Below, one piece after another: positions 1 through 6,051 of a stretch of 7,095 nucleotides of DNA. The position numbers and the translations under genes were made by a program. Under the pieces are notes generated by a model. The model ran no database searches, was not told the DNA's origin, and saw only the letters and a program-made list of their open reading frames with translations. This DNA is from an uncultured Eggerthella sp. (GTDB lineage: Bacteria > Actinomycetota > Coriobacteriia > Coriobacteriales > Eggerthellaceae). The stretch is taken from contig URMQ01000079.1 of the NCBI GenBank assembly GCA_900548955.1, forward strand, positions 1-7,095, in the 5' to 3' direction. Within the stretch, counting starts at the first letter, position 1, and every line of letters begins with the position of its first letter.

Positions 1-1
1 T

Positions 2-211
2 GCCATCAAGCAATATCAAAAAGATATGGAAGCAGTTGAAGCTGTTTTTCATGATAAAAGTATTCTTCAGTTTTTTAGTCATGTTGCGATTCAAGATGAG
101 GATAAATATCAAGTCTTGAAACAAAGCTTTCATGGAAAGATACAAACATATGTTTATCAGTTTTTATTATTATTAATTAAAAAAAGAAGAACTTTGGATC
201 TGCGCTGTTGA
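2..211 (+). CDS. atpH: ATP synthase F1 delta subunit fragment (AtpH/OSCP-like), partial at both ends
   Basis: The frame is open from base 2, so this is the inside of a longer gene; the ATG at 26 is an internal methionine. The residues resemble the N-terminal helical domain of the F1Fo ATP synthase delta subunit, the peripheral-stalk protein that joins F1 to the b subunits: an acidic helix with AVEAVFHDKSILQFF, then a segment ending QFLLLLIKKRR, which matches the family's usual 'FLxLLxxKxR' stretch. The real product would be about 170-180 residues. Here homology stops near base 187 and the frame ends in a short unrelated tail (TLDLRC). GC is about 28% over bases 1-180, far below the rest of the window, and the lysine-rich, A/T-ending codons look like low-GC Bacillota. 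The neighbour is a truncated elp3 on the other strand, not another atp gene, so I regard this piece as joined from elsewhere. The family call is from remembered motifs, not an alignment. Confidence 0.68.
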   Translation, partial: AIKQYQKDMEAVEAVFHDKSILQFFSHVAIQDEDKYQVLKQSFHGKIQTYVYQFLLLLIKKRRTLDLRC

Positions 212-1339
212 TGTTTGACGATCGTTTTGAGCGCGCACCTGTTCATCAAGGCTCTGAATACCCATTTGTACTTTTGTGCAGCCAAGACGGCGAAGAGTTA
301 AGGCATGATAGGGCGTTATTCGTTCGGGTCGCGTTTCTATTACAAGACCCACAACACGATGCTGAGCAGATTCGTTTGTGAGATGTTCGCTTTCTAGTTC
401 TTCCCACGTTGCGCTTTGCCAAGAGGCAACCTCTTGCCAGGCTTTATTTGTGCCATAATGCAAATCGAAGGCTTGGTTGTAGGTGAGTTCTTGATTAAAG
501 ATGCGTTTTTGCAAAGTACTCGTTTGCTGTATGAGGGTTTCAGGATCGCTTGATAGGCCAGCTTCTTCATAGCGGGCGCGACGAAGAGGAGTTTCCTTTT
601 GCGTGGCGCTCCCATCATTTAGGGCGCGGAATAATTCTCGAACGAACCAAATTTGATAGGAAAGAGAATAATCGCTCCACGTGCCACCAAGAACAATGAG
701 CTCCACCTTGTCGGTCACATGCCCCATTTCGGTGAGTGCCTTTAGGCGTGCTGCCACCTGAAGATAGGGATCGAAAAACGTTCTTTCGGCTCGCTGGCAA
801 GCGGGCTCGTCAGATAAATAACTTTTTGGCATGCGAAGATCGTTGGGGCAATATAGGCAATTGCTAGAACATTTCCAAGGTTTGGTTAAAACCGTAATTG
901 TAGCTACGCCCGATGCGGTGCGTCGTGGCTTCATTTGAAGCGTGCGTTCAATGCGACGCTGCTGTTCTTCGGTGAAATTCCATTGTGCCCAATGATCGGG
1001 ATCGTTGCGCTTTACGTCCAGATAGTACGCAATAAGATGACGTTTAGACAAAGGGCGAACAGGGTTTATTTTAGCGCCTACCGCATCGAGTGCTGGCGTA
1101 TGGTTGGTAATACTGGGTGCTGCCTCGTTGCTAGCTGCGTCAAGTGCTCGTGTGCTGTCGGCCACGTTGAGCTCCGACGCACTATCCGCTTTTTGCAAGG
1201 ATGATCGGCTGCTTTGAGCTGTTTTCGCTTCTTTTAAAATGCGCTTGTTGTGACGGTTGATCACTTTGGTTAAGGCGCGATCATCTAAATGGTCAAGCGT
1301 CTTAAGCTGTTCTGCTATGTCTAAAAGTGCTTTTTCCAT
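173..1339 (-). CDS. elp3: Elp3-like radical SAM tRNA wobble-uridine modification enzyme, C-terminally truncated
   Basis: Elp3 uses radical SAM chemistry and acetyl-CoA to build the cm5 side chain on uridine 34 of tRNA; many bacteria have it without other Elongator subunits. Visible here: an N-terminal basic helical region (residues 1-40), a Ser/Ala-rich low-complexity linker (about 41-90), the Elp3-typical KPRRTASGVATITVLTKPW (137-155), the cluster ligands C157, C161 and C164 in KCSSNCLYCP, then YLSDEPACQRAERTFFDPY (174-192), VELIVLGGTW (212-221), GLVIETRPER (331-340) and CTKVQMGIQSLDEQV (354-368). These match Elp3 in order. The family is normally over 500 residues; this frame has 388, and the last six or so (SSSFFN) are not Elp3. 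The rest of the radical SAM barrel and the whole GNAT acetyltransferase domain are missing, cut at the junction near base 190. There is no Shine-Dalgarno before the ATG; a TATAAT sits just upstream, suggesting a leaderless message. Transcribed divergently from purL. The family call is firm; whether the genomic gene is intact cannot be told. Confidence 0.9.
   Translation of the reverse strand: MEKALLDIAEQLKTLDHLDDRALTKVINRHNKRILKEAKTAQSSRSSLQKADSASELNVADSTRALDAASNEAAPSITNHTPALDAVGAKINPVRPLSKRHLIAYYLDVKRNDPDHWAQWNFTEEQQRRIERTLQMKPRRTASGVATITVLTKPWKCSSNCLYCPNDLRMPKSYLSDEPACQRAERTFFDPYLQVAARLKALTEMGHVTDKVELIVLGGTWSDYSLSYQIWFVRELFRALNDGSATQKETPLRRARYEEAGLSSDPETLIQQTSTLQKRIFNQELTYNQAFDLHYGTNKAWQEVASWQSATWEELESEHLTNESAQHRVVGLVIETRPERITPYHALTLRRLGCTKVQMGIQSLDEQVRAQNDRQTSTAQIQSSSFFN
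185..197. other. Sequence junction between two unlike DNAs
   Basis: On the left, an atpH-like frame at about 28% GC runs normally up to KKRR (ending near 187) and then loses its family pattern. On the right, the minus-strand elp3 frame matches its family up to AQIQ (codons ending at 194) and then becomes SSSFFN and stops. Both genes lose homology within the same ~10 bases and composition changes at the same place. The A-rich stretch just to the left may have supplied microhomology. Either an assembly chimera or a real rearrangement would look like this; the position at one end of the window favours the artefact. Confidence 0.72.
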
Positions 1340-1346
1340 GTCTGCG

Positions 1347-1352
1347 ATTATA
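1347..1352 (-). promoter_or_regulatory. Consensus -10 box for a probably leaderless elp3 transcript
   Basis: Read on the minus strand, bases 1352 to 1347 are TATAAT, a perfect sigma-70 type -10 element. Only seven bases (CGCAGAC) separate it from the elp3 ATG at 1339, so transcription should begin at or next to the A of the start codon. No purine-rich ribosome binding site is present, which agrees with a leaderless mRNA, a common arrangement in Actinomycetota. No good -35 box is visible at 16-18 bases. An imperfect dyad (GTGCTTTGCGAAACAC, 1371-1386) covers the -35 area and could bind a regulator; that part is speculative. Confidence 0.6.
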
Positions 1353-1428
1353 TAGGTAGTTTTAATTGTGGTGCTTTGCGAAACACAAAACTCTTGGAAC
1401 GCACGCTCTAAAAAGACCCTCGGTGTCG

Positions 1429-1434
1429 TATCAT
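1429..1434 (+). promoter_or_regulatory. Possible -10 box for purL
   Basis: TATCAT differs from TATAAT at one base and would place the transcription start near 1441, giving a leader of about 40 bases before the purL ATG. No convincing -35 is found 16-18 bases upstream and there is no extended -10, so this is a weak candidate. A guanine riboswitch or long leader does not fit, because only 143 bases separate the two divergent start codons. Confidence 0.3.
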
Positions 1435-1468
1435 AGAGACGTCTGTATTTAACTATCGTTTTCTCTAC

Positions 1469-1474
1469 GAAGGG
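1469..1474 (+). promoter_or_regulatory. purL ribosome binding site
   Basis: GAAGGG lies eight bases before the ATG at 1483, a good Shine-Dalgarno position. A second AGGA (1476-1479) is closer than optimal. The site supports this ATG, and the encoded start (MVSRVYVEKKPGFD) looks like the native N-terminus of long PurL proteins. Confidence 0.7.
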
Positions 1475-1482
1475 TAGGATCC

Positions 1483-4400
1483 ATGGTCTCTCGCGTTTAT
1501 GTTGAGAAGAAACCCGGTTTCGATGTTGAAGCGCAGCAGCTTCTGCAGGAATTGCATACCGTCATTACGGACGGGCTACCATCAACGGTTACGCTGCGCA
1601 TCATTAATATGTATGACGTAGAAGGTATTACTGATGAGTTGTTTAATCAGTGTGTACCTACCGTATTTAGTGAGCCTCAAGTAGATAATGCGTCACTTGA
1701 GCTTCCTGTTGAAGGCGTATGCATGGGCGCTGCTGGCAGCGGCGAAGGAGTCGTTGAAGTACCTGAAGGTATTTCCCTTTTTGCGGTAGAGCCTTTGCCT
1801 GGTCAGTTCGATCAGCGTGCTGATTCTGCAAGTGAGTGTATCCAGCTTATTTCTCAGGGTGAGCGTCCAACAGTTCGCGCAGTGAAGATCTATGTGCTTG
1901 AAGGCAGCTTATCCGATGAGGCACTGGCAGCTATTAAGCACTACGTTATCAACCCTATTGAATCTCGCGAAGCATCGCTTGTTTTGCGCGATACGCTATC
2001 TATGCAAATTCCGGAGCCTCAGCCTGTTGAGGTGGTGGATGGCTTTATCGATTTAGACGAAGCTGGTCTTAATCAGTTCTTGGCGGATCGCGGGCTTGCG
2101 ATGGACTTAGCGGATATCACCTTCTTCCAGAAATATTTCCGCGAAACCGAAAAGCGCAATCCTACTATTACTGAAATAAAAGTAGTTGACACCTATTGGT
2201 CTGACCATTGTCGCCACACTACCTTTGGTACCGAACTTACTAACGTTCAAATTGATGATGAGGTAGTAAAGCTTGCCTTTGATAAATACTTGGCTATGCG
2301 CTCTGAATTGGGTCGCGAACACAAGCCCGTGTGTTTGATGGATATGGGTACGATTGGTGCAAAGTATTTGCGCGCTCATGGTGGCCTGAAGGATTTGGAT
2401 GAATCCGAGGAAGTAAATGCATGCACGGTAAAGTGCAAAGTAGATGTTGATGGCGAAGAGCAGGATTGGCTGTTCTTGTTCAAGAACGAAACTCATAATC
2501 ATCCAACAGAAATTGAACCTTTTGGTGGTGCTGCAACTTGTGTTGGTGGCGCTATTCGCGATCCTTTGTCTGGTCGTAGTTATGTATATCAGGCAATGCG
2601 CGTAACGGGTGCAGGTGATCCAACCGTTCCTGTGTCAGAGACCCTGGAAGGTAAACTTCCTCAGCGTAAGTTGGTTACTACTGCGGCGGCGGGTTATTCG
2701 TCTTACGGTAACCAGATTGGCTTGGCAACAGGTCAGGTGCACGAGTTGTATCATCCAGGTTATGTGGCAAAACGCATGGAGGTTGGTGCGGTAGTAGGTG
2801 CTACTCCTGCTGACCATGTTCGTCGTGAAGAGCCAGCTCCAGGGGATAAGATTATTTTGCTTGGTGGTCGTACTGGCCGTGATGGTATTGGTGGCGCAAC
2901 CGGTTCTTCTAAAACGCAAAACGTTGAAAGCATCGAAACTTCGGGTGCTGAAGTTCAGAAGGGTAATGCTCCTGTTGAGCGCAAAATTCAGCGTTTGTTC
3001 CGTCGTGGCGAGGCATGTCGCTTGATTAAGCGTTGTAACGACTTTGGCGCAGGCGGTGTTTCTGTTTCTATTGGCGAGCTGTGCGATGGCTTGCTTATTG
3101 ACTTAAATCAGGTTCCCAAAAAATATGAAGGCCTTGATGGCACTGAACTGGCTATTTCTGAAAGTCAGGAGCGCATGTCTGTTGCTCTGGCAGCTGAAGA
3201 TGTTGACGAATTCATTGGTTATGCTCACGAAGAAAACTTGGAAGCTACTGTAGTTGCTACCGTTACTGAAGAGAAGCGTTTGCGCATGGAATGGAATGGC
3301 GATGCCATTGTTGATGTAAGCCGTGAATTCTTAGCTTCAAATGGTGCGCCAAAGCATCAGGATGTGCGCGTTGAGCAAGGCGAAACCTACGAGCCTTCTT
3401 GGGCTGGCGACACGCTGGCGGAGCGTATGACTTCGCTCGTGACCGATTTGAATGTGTGCTCAAACAAGGGCTTAGGCGAGCGCTTTGACTCCACCATCGG
3501 CGCTGCAACGGTATTGATGCCTTTTGGTGGCAAGAATCAGCTTACGCCTGCTCAGGCCATGGTTTCTAAATTCCCTGTTGATGGTGAAACCACCACGGCG
3601 AGTGCTATGGCTTGGGGCTTTAATCCTTATCTGTCTGAAAAGAACCAATTCAAGGGTGCCTATCTTGCGGTTGTAGAAAGCGTGGCTCGCCTTGTTGCGA
3701 CGGGCTTTACTCGCGAGGCGGCTTATCTTTCTTTGCAAGAGTACTTTGAGCGTTTGCGTACCGAACCTACTCGTTGGGGTAAGCCAACTGCATCAGTGTT
3801 GGGCGCTTTGATGGCTCAGGTTGATTTGAAGATTGGTGCCATTGGCGGCAAGGACTCCATGTCGGGTAGCTTTGAGGACTTGGATGTTCCGCCAACGCTT
3901 ATTAGTTTCGCGGTATCGACTGGTTCAATCGACCGTGTGGTTTCTCCTGAGTTTAAGCGTGCTGGCAGCAAGGTAGTTCGCATCGCGCCACGCTTCTACG
4001 ACGAAGATTCACTGGTACCTGATGCTGAAGGCATGAACGCTACCTTCGATCTGATGGAACGCTTAATCGGTGAAGGTTCAGTGGCTGCTGCGGCAACGCC
4101 TGGCTATGGCTGCATGGCAGAGGTGCTATTCAAGATGTGCGTTGGTAACGGTCTTGGCTTGAAGCTTACTGACGCGGGTGCTGAAGACGCTGCAGCAAGC
4201 AATATTGAGCTCGATGATTTGTTTACGCTTGCTTATGGCAGCTTTGTAGTTGAATTGGCAGAGGGTAGTGATCTTCAGGCTATTTTGTCTGAGGCTAGCG
4301 ATTTGGTAAGCGTCATCGAGCTGGGCGAAACCACATCCGATTATGTCTTTGAGGCGTTTGGTGAAACCATTGATATGGCGCAACTTCAAGAGGCATGGGA

Positions 4401-5301
4401 GGGTGGTATTGAATCGGTATTCCCTTACCGTCATGAAGATAAACAGGTTGAGCAGATTAACTGGTCTGATCGTTTGCCGCTGGTTTGCGATGAGAAGTTT
4501 GCAAAGCCTCGTGTCATTATTCCTGTGTTCCCGGGTACTAACTGTGAATACGATACTGCTCGTGCGTTTGAGCGCGTTGGTGCAGTACCGCAAGTGATGG
4601 TTATTAACAACCTTTCACCAAATGCGGTTATTGAAAGCACCAAGGCTTTGGTTTCCGCTATTAGCAACAGTCAGATTGTTATGTTGCCAGGTGGCTTCTC
4701 TGGTGGTGACGAACCTGACGGTTCTGCCAAGTTCATTACTGCATTCTTCCGTGCACCTGAGGTAACCGAAGCGGTCCGTGATTTGTTGCAGAATCGCGAC
4801 GGTTTAATGCTTGGTATTTGTAATGGTTTCCAGGCTCTGGTCAAACTTGGCTTGGTACCTTATGGCGATATTGTTCCCGCAACAGCGGATGCTCCTACGC
4901 TAACCTTTAACGAAATTGGTCGTCATCAAAGCAGACTTGTTCGTACACGTGTTGCTTCTAGCTTGTCGCCTTGGCTATCCTGCTGCAAGGTGGGCGATAT
5001 GCATACCGTTGCAATCAGTAATGGTGAAGGTCGTTTTGTGGCAAACGATGAAGTGCTCGCTCAAATGAAAGCTGCTGGTCAAATTGCAACCCAGTATGTT
5101 GATGAGGCAGGTAATCCTTCTATGGATTGGGCGGTTAACCCCAGTGCTTCAGTACTGGCGATTGAGGGTGCCACCAGTCCTGACGGTCGCGTATTTGGCA
5201 AGATGGGTCACAGCGAACGTAGTGGTAATGGTTTATACAAGAATGTCCCTGGCAACTTGTACCAGCCTATTTTTGAAGGTGGCGTTAACTACTTCGCGTA
5301 A
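1483..5301 (+). CDS. purL: Phosphoribosylformylglycinamidine synthase, single-chain
   Basis: Cytosolic FGAM synthase, fourth step of de novo purine synthesis: FGAR + glutamine + ATP give FGAM + glutamate + ADP + Pi. The 1272 residues hold every part that small PurS/PurL/PurQ systems split into three proteins: a PurS-like N-terminus (about 1-165), a linker (about 187-230), two tandem AIRS-type synthetase halves and a C-terminal class I glutamine amidotransferase. Landmarks: TYWSDHCRHTTF (237-248), NETHNHPTEIEPFGG (from 335), GGRTGRDGIGGATGSS (461-476), GAGGVSVSIGEL (from 522) and GGKDSMSG (788-795). In the amidotransferase, PVFPGTNCEYD (from 1014), LPGGFSGGDEPDGS (1068-1081), the nucleophile C1113 in GICNGFQ, and the catalytic pair H1243/E1245 in GHSERSGNGLY. 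All expected catalytic residues are present and the frame is unbroken. Sequence style and length suit the 'clade II' long form seen in Clostridia, bifidobacteria and Coriobacteriia rather than the proteobacterial PurL. It stands alone: no other pur gene is adjacent. A terminator-like hairpin lies about 140 bases past the stop. Confidence 0.97.
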   Translation: MVSRVYVEKKPGFDVEAQQLLQELHTVITDGLPSTVTLRIINMYDVEGITDELFNQCVPTVFSEPQVDNASLELPVEGVCMGAAGSGEGVVEVPEGISLFAVEPLPGQFDQRADSASECIQLISQGERPTVRAVKIYVLEGSLSDEALAAIKHYVINPIESREASLVLRDTLSMQIPEPQPVEVVDGFIDLDEAGLNQFLADRGLAMDLADITFFQKYFRETEKRNPTITEIKVVDTYWSDHCRHTTFGTELTNVQIDDEVVKLAFDKYLAMRSELGREHKPVCLMDMGTIGAKYLRAHGGLKDLDESEEVNACTVKCKVDVDGEEQDWLFLFKNETHNHPTEIEPFGGAATCVGGAIRDPLSGRSYVYQAMRVTGAGDPTVPVSETLEGKLPQRKLVTTAAAGYSSYGNQIGLATGQVHELYHPGYVAKRMEVGAVVGATPADHVRREEPAPGDKIILLGGRTGRDGIGGATGSSKTQNVESIETSGAEVQKGNAPVERKIQRLFRRGEACRLIKRCNDFGAGGVSVSIGELCDGLLIDLNQVPKKYEGLDGTELAISESQERMSVALAAEDVDEFIGYAHEENLEATVVATVTEEKRLRMEWNGDAIVDVSREFLASNGAPKHQDVRVEQGETYEPSWAGDTLAERMTSLVTDLNVCSNKGLGERFDSTIGAATVLMPFGGKNQLTPAQAMVSKFPVDGETTTASAMAWGFNPYLSEKNQFKGAYLAVVESVARLVATGFTREAAYLSLQEYFERLRTEPTRWGKPTASVLGALMAQVDLKIGAIGGKDSMSGSFEDLDVPPTLISFAVSTGSIDRVVSPEFKRAGSKVVRIAPRFYDEDSLVPDAEGMNATFDLMERLIGEGSVAAAATPGYGCMAEVLFKMCVGNGLGLKLTDAGAEDAAASNIELDDLFTLAYGSFVVELAEGSDLQAILSEASDLVSVIELGETTSDYVFEAFGETIDMAQLQEAWEGGIESVFPYRHEDKQVEQINWSDRLPLVCDEKFAKPRVIIPVFPGTNCEYDTARAFERVGAVPQVMVINNLSPNAVIESTKALVSAISNSQIVMLPGGFSGGDEPDGSAKFITAFFRAPEVTEAVRDLLQNRDGLMLGICNGFQALVKLGLVPYGDIVPATADAPTLTFNEIGRHQSRLVRTRVASSLSPWLSCCKVGDMHTVAISNGEGRFVANDEVLAQMKAAGQIATQYVDEAGNPSMDWAVNPSASVLAIEGATSPDGRVFGKMGHSERSGNGLYKNVPGNLYQPIFEGGVNYFA

Positions 5302-5316
5302 TGCGCAACTGATGCA

Positions 5317-5407
5317 CGTGGTGAATGGGCGCGGCAAGCGTTCGCGGTAAATTGGTGTGACAAGTGTTCACGGGAAATGGACGTGGTGAATTGTTGCGGC
5401 AGATGGG
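5317..5407 (+). repeat. Degenerate 13-bp tandem repeat, seven units
   Basis: Starting 15 bases after the purL stop, seven consecutive 13-base units can be written without gaps: CGTGGTGAATGGG, CGCGGCAAGCGTT, CGCGGTAAATTGG, TGTGACAAGTGTT, CACGGGAAATGGA, CGTGGTGAATTGT and TGCGGCAGATGGG. The consensus is about CGYGGYAAATGGK; the fourth base is G in all seven and the eighth is A in six. Units have diverged mainly by transitions, so it is an old array. It is purine-rich on this strand and unlike the T-rich DNA that follows. Function unknown. Confidence 0.75.
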
Positions 5408-5443
5408 CTATTTGCTACGTTTGCACTAAATATTGTTGAGTTT

Positions 5444-5480
5444 AGTAGGTGTCTATCATTGGTAGGCACCTACTTCTATT
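5444..5480 (+). terminator. Terminator-like hairpin downstream of purL
   Basis: AGTAGGTGTCTA (5444-5455) pairs with TAGGCACCTACT (5463-5474) over 12 bases with a single G-U pair; the loop is seven bases (TCATTGG). The sequence after the stem (TCTATTGTTGGTTTTG) is U-rich in RNA but not a clean run, so termination may be inefficient or factor-assisted. It is 142 bases beyond the purL stop and is the strongest simple stem-loop between purL and the methyltransferase, making it the natural end of the purL message. Confidence 0.55.
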
Positions 5481-5577
5481 GTTGGTTTTGACAGACACTT
5501 GTTTCTATTGCTGCTTTTGTTGGGCATCTGCTTTCCTTATTGATTTTGTCGAACGGCTGCTTCTATTATCGTTTTCT
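5467..5577 (+). repeat. 29-bp degenerate tandem repeat, four units
   Basis: Units begin at 5467, 5496, 5525 and 5554, exactly 29 bases apart and alignable without gaps. The first 24 bases follow roughly CACCTGCTTCTATTGTTG then GTTTTG. Unit 2 matches unit 1 at 19 of 24 positions, unit 3 at 17 and unit 4 at 16. The first unit overlaps the 3' arm of the purL terminator-like hairpin. Strongly T-rich on this strand. No open frame with coding character runs through it. Confidence 0.65.
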
Positions 5578-5588
5578 AAAAATTCCAG

Positions 5589-5606
5589 CAAATAGGATCC
5601 TATTTG
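5589..5606. repeat. 18-bp perfect palindrome
   Basis: CAAATAGGATCCTATTTG equals its own reverse complement over all 18 bases. As RNA it could form a 7-bp stem with a GATC loop; as DNA it is a symmetrical site for a dimeric protein. Its right half abuts the first copy of the 24-nt repeat. On the minus strand it is followed by CTGGAATTTTT, so a weak minus-strand terminator is another reading, though no minus-strand gene ends here. Confidence 0.5.
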
Positions 5607-5799
5607 GCAAAACAAGGGTGATTTGTACTAATTAGATTCGCTAAGTTATTCATTGTCTGTCTACATCGATGCTTAGTATTCGTAGGCATAATACGAAATG
5701 ACAAAACAAAGGTAGTTTGTATTGTTTGCTTGCTATTTTGTTGTCAAATTAGCCTCGGATCTCTTCTTGCTCAGTACAAATTGTCTCTGTTTTGCCAAA
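5603..5799. repeat. 24-nt motif in three copies, two direct and one inverted, bounding a ~197-bp segment
   Basis: Copy 1 (5606-5629) starts GGCAAAACAAGG and ends ATTTGTACT. Copy 2 (5700-5723) starts GACAAAACAAAGG and ends TTTGTATT, matching copy 1 at 19 of 24 positions. Copy 3 (5773-5796) is inverted, AGTACAAAT at its left end and GTTTTGCC at its right, and also matches copy 1 at 19 of 24. Copies 1 and 3 extend outward by TTT/AAA to give 27-base inverted ends, like the terminal repeats of a small non-autonomous element, with copy 2 midway. No transposase is present and no target-site duplication is evident. Confidence 0.55.
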
Positions 5800-5820
5800 A
5801 CGCCCATCAAGTTTTGGTAA
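5792..5820. repeat. Small inverted repeat (stem-loop)
   Basis: TTGCCAAAAC (5792-5801) pairs with GTTTTGGTAA (5811-5820), ten base pairs with one G-U, around the nine-base loop GCCCATCAA. It begins inside the inverted copy of the 24-nt repeat and so could compete with pairing between the repeat copies. It has no T-run on the + strand side that would make it a clear terminator. Confidence 0.4.
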
Positions 5821-5889
5821 TTTACTTTGGTAGAGGACTATCTGTTTATACTATTAGCGCTTTCAGTTCTTTACGTGAGAGAGATTCAG

Positions 5890-5925
5890 TTTTCTTTTTT
5901 TCCTATTTTTTCCTTTTTTCCTATT
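5890..5925 (+). repeat. Pyrimidine tract with 18-bp periodicity
   Basis: A 36-base stretch is all T and C except for two As, with T runs of six and seven. TTTTTTCCTATT occurs exactly twice, at 5896-5907 and 5914-5925. Such runs slip easily during replication and bend or melt readily. It lies just upstream of the three palindromes and the candidate methyltransferase promoter. Confidence 0.55.
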
Positions 5926-5941
5926 CGTCAAGATTTACAGC

Positions 5942-6026
5942 AAAATGCACTATAACAGTGCAGAATATCCTGAAAAATGCACTATAACAGTGCATAATTT
6001 ACGATAAAATGCACCGTCATGGTGCA
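5942..6026 (+). promoter_or_regulatory. Three 17-bp palindromic operator-like sites at exact 32-bp spacing
   Basis: Each site is AAAA followed by a 17-base dyad. Copies 1 and 2 are TGCACTATAACAGTGCA (5946-5962 and 5978-5994, identical). Copy 3 is TGCACCGTCATGGTGCA (6010-6026). Each has 6-base arms around a 5-base centre. Copy 3 differs in the innermost arm pair, T-A changed to C-G on both sides, so symmetry is kept while the centre has diverged. Start-to-start spacing is 32 bases both times, about three DNA turns, putting all sites on one face of the helix. Copy 2 falls between the -35 and -10 boxes of a candidate promoter and copy 3 just after its start point, as expected of repressor operators for the downstream methyltransferase. 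The binding protein is not identifiable from the site. RNA hairpins are the alternative reading. Confidence 0.7.
5970..5998 (+). promoter_or_regulatory. Candidate promoter of the methyltransferase gene
   Basis: CTGAAA (5970-5975, four of six matches to TTGACA) and CATAAT (5993-5998, five of six to TATAAT) are separated by exactly 17 bases. Predicted transcription start is near 6005, leaving a leader of about 100 bases before the ATG at 6107. The spacer is almost entirely occupied by the second 17-bp palindrome, an arrangement typical of repressed promoters. Other AT-rich hexamers nearby could also serve, so the exact promoter is uncertain. Confidence 0.4.
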
Positions 6027-6051
6027 GTTGCTGAACAATAGGTAAGCTAGC

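Noticed and set aside
935..1204. 89-residue + strand frame opposite elp3
   Set aside because: Lies antisense to the radical SAM cysteine region and the linker of elp3; Cys-rich but without paired zinc-site spacing or upstream signal.
1340..1482. Purine riboswitch or PurR box upstream of purL
   Set aside because: The gap is only 143 bases shared by two divergent genes; I see no guanine-aptamer pairing pattern and no recognisable PurR box.
1477..1486. GGATCCATGG at the purL start resembles a cloning junction (BamHI/NcoI)
   Set aside because: The surrounding sequence is natural, with a normal ribosome binding site and native N-terminus; the sites are probably chance.
2107..2502. 131-residue minus-strand frame inside purL
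   Set aside because: Antisense to the conserved catalytic region of PurL (TYWSDHCRH, NETHNHP); composition is that of a shadow frame with no recognisable domain.
4126..4593. 155-residue minus-strand frame inside purL
   Set aside because: Antisense to the join with the amidotransferase domain; Arg/Ser/Thr-rich shadow translation without a start signal.
5730..5987. 85-residue open frame on the + strand
   Set aside because: It runs through the inverted 24-nt repeat, the pyrimidine tract (giving FFFSYFFLFSYSS) and the first operator-like repeat. No ribosome binding site or family resemblance; low-complexity chance frame.
5942..6026. CRISPR array suggested by three regularly spaced 21-base repeats
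   Set aside because: The spacing leaves only 11-base intervals, the third repeat is altered inside the palindrome, and no cas gene is present. Operator-like sites explain it better.
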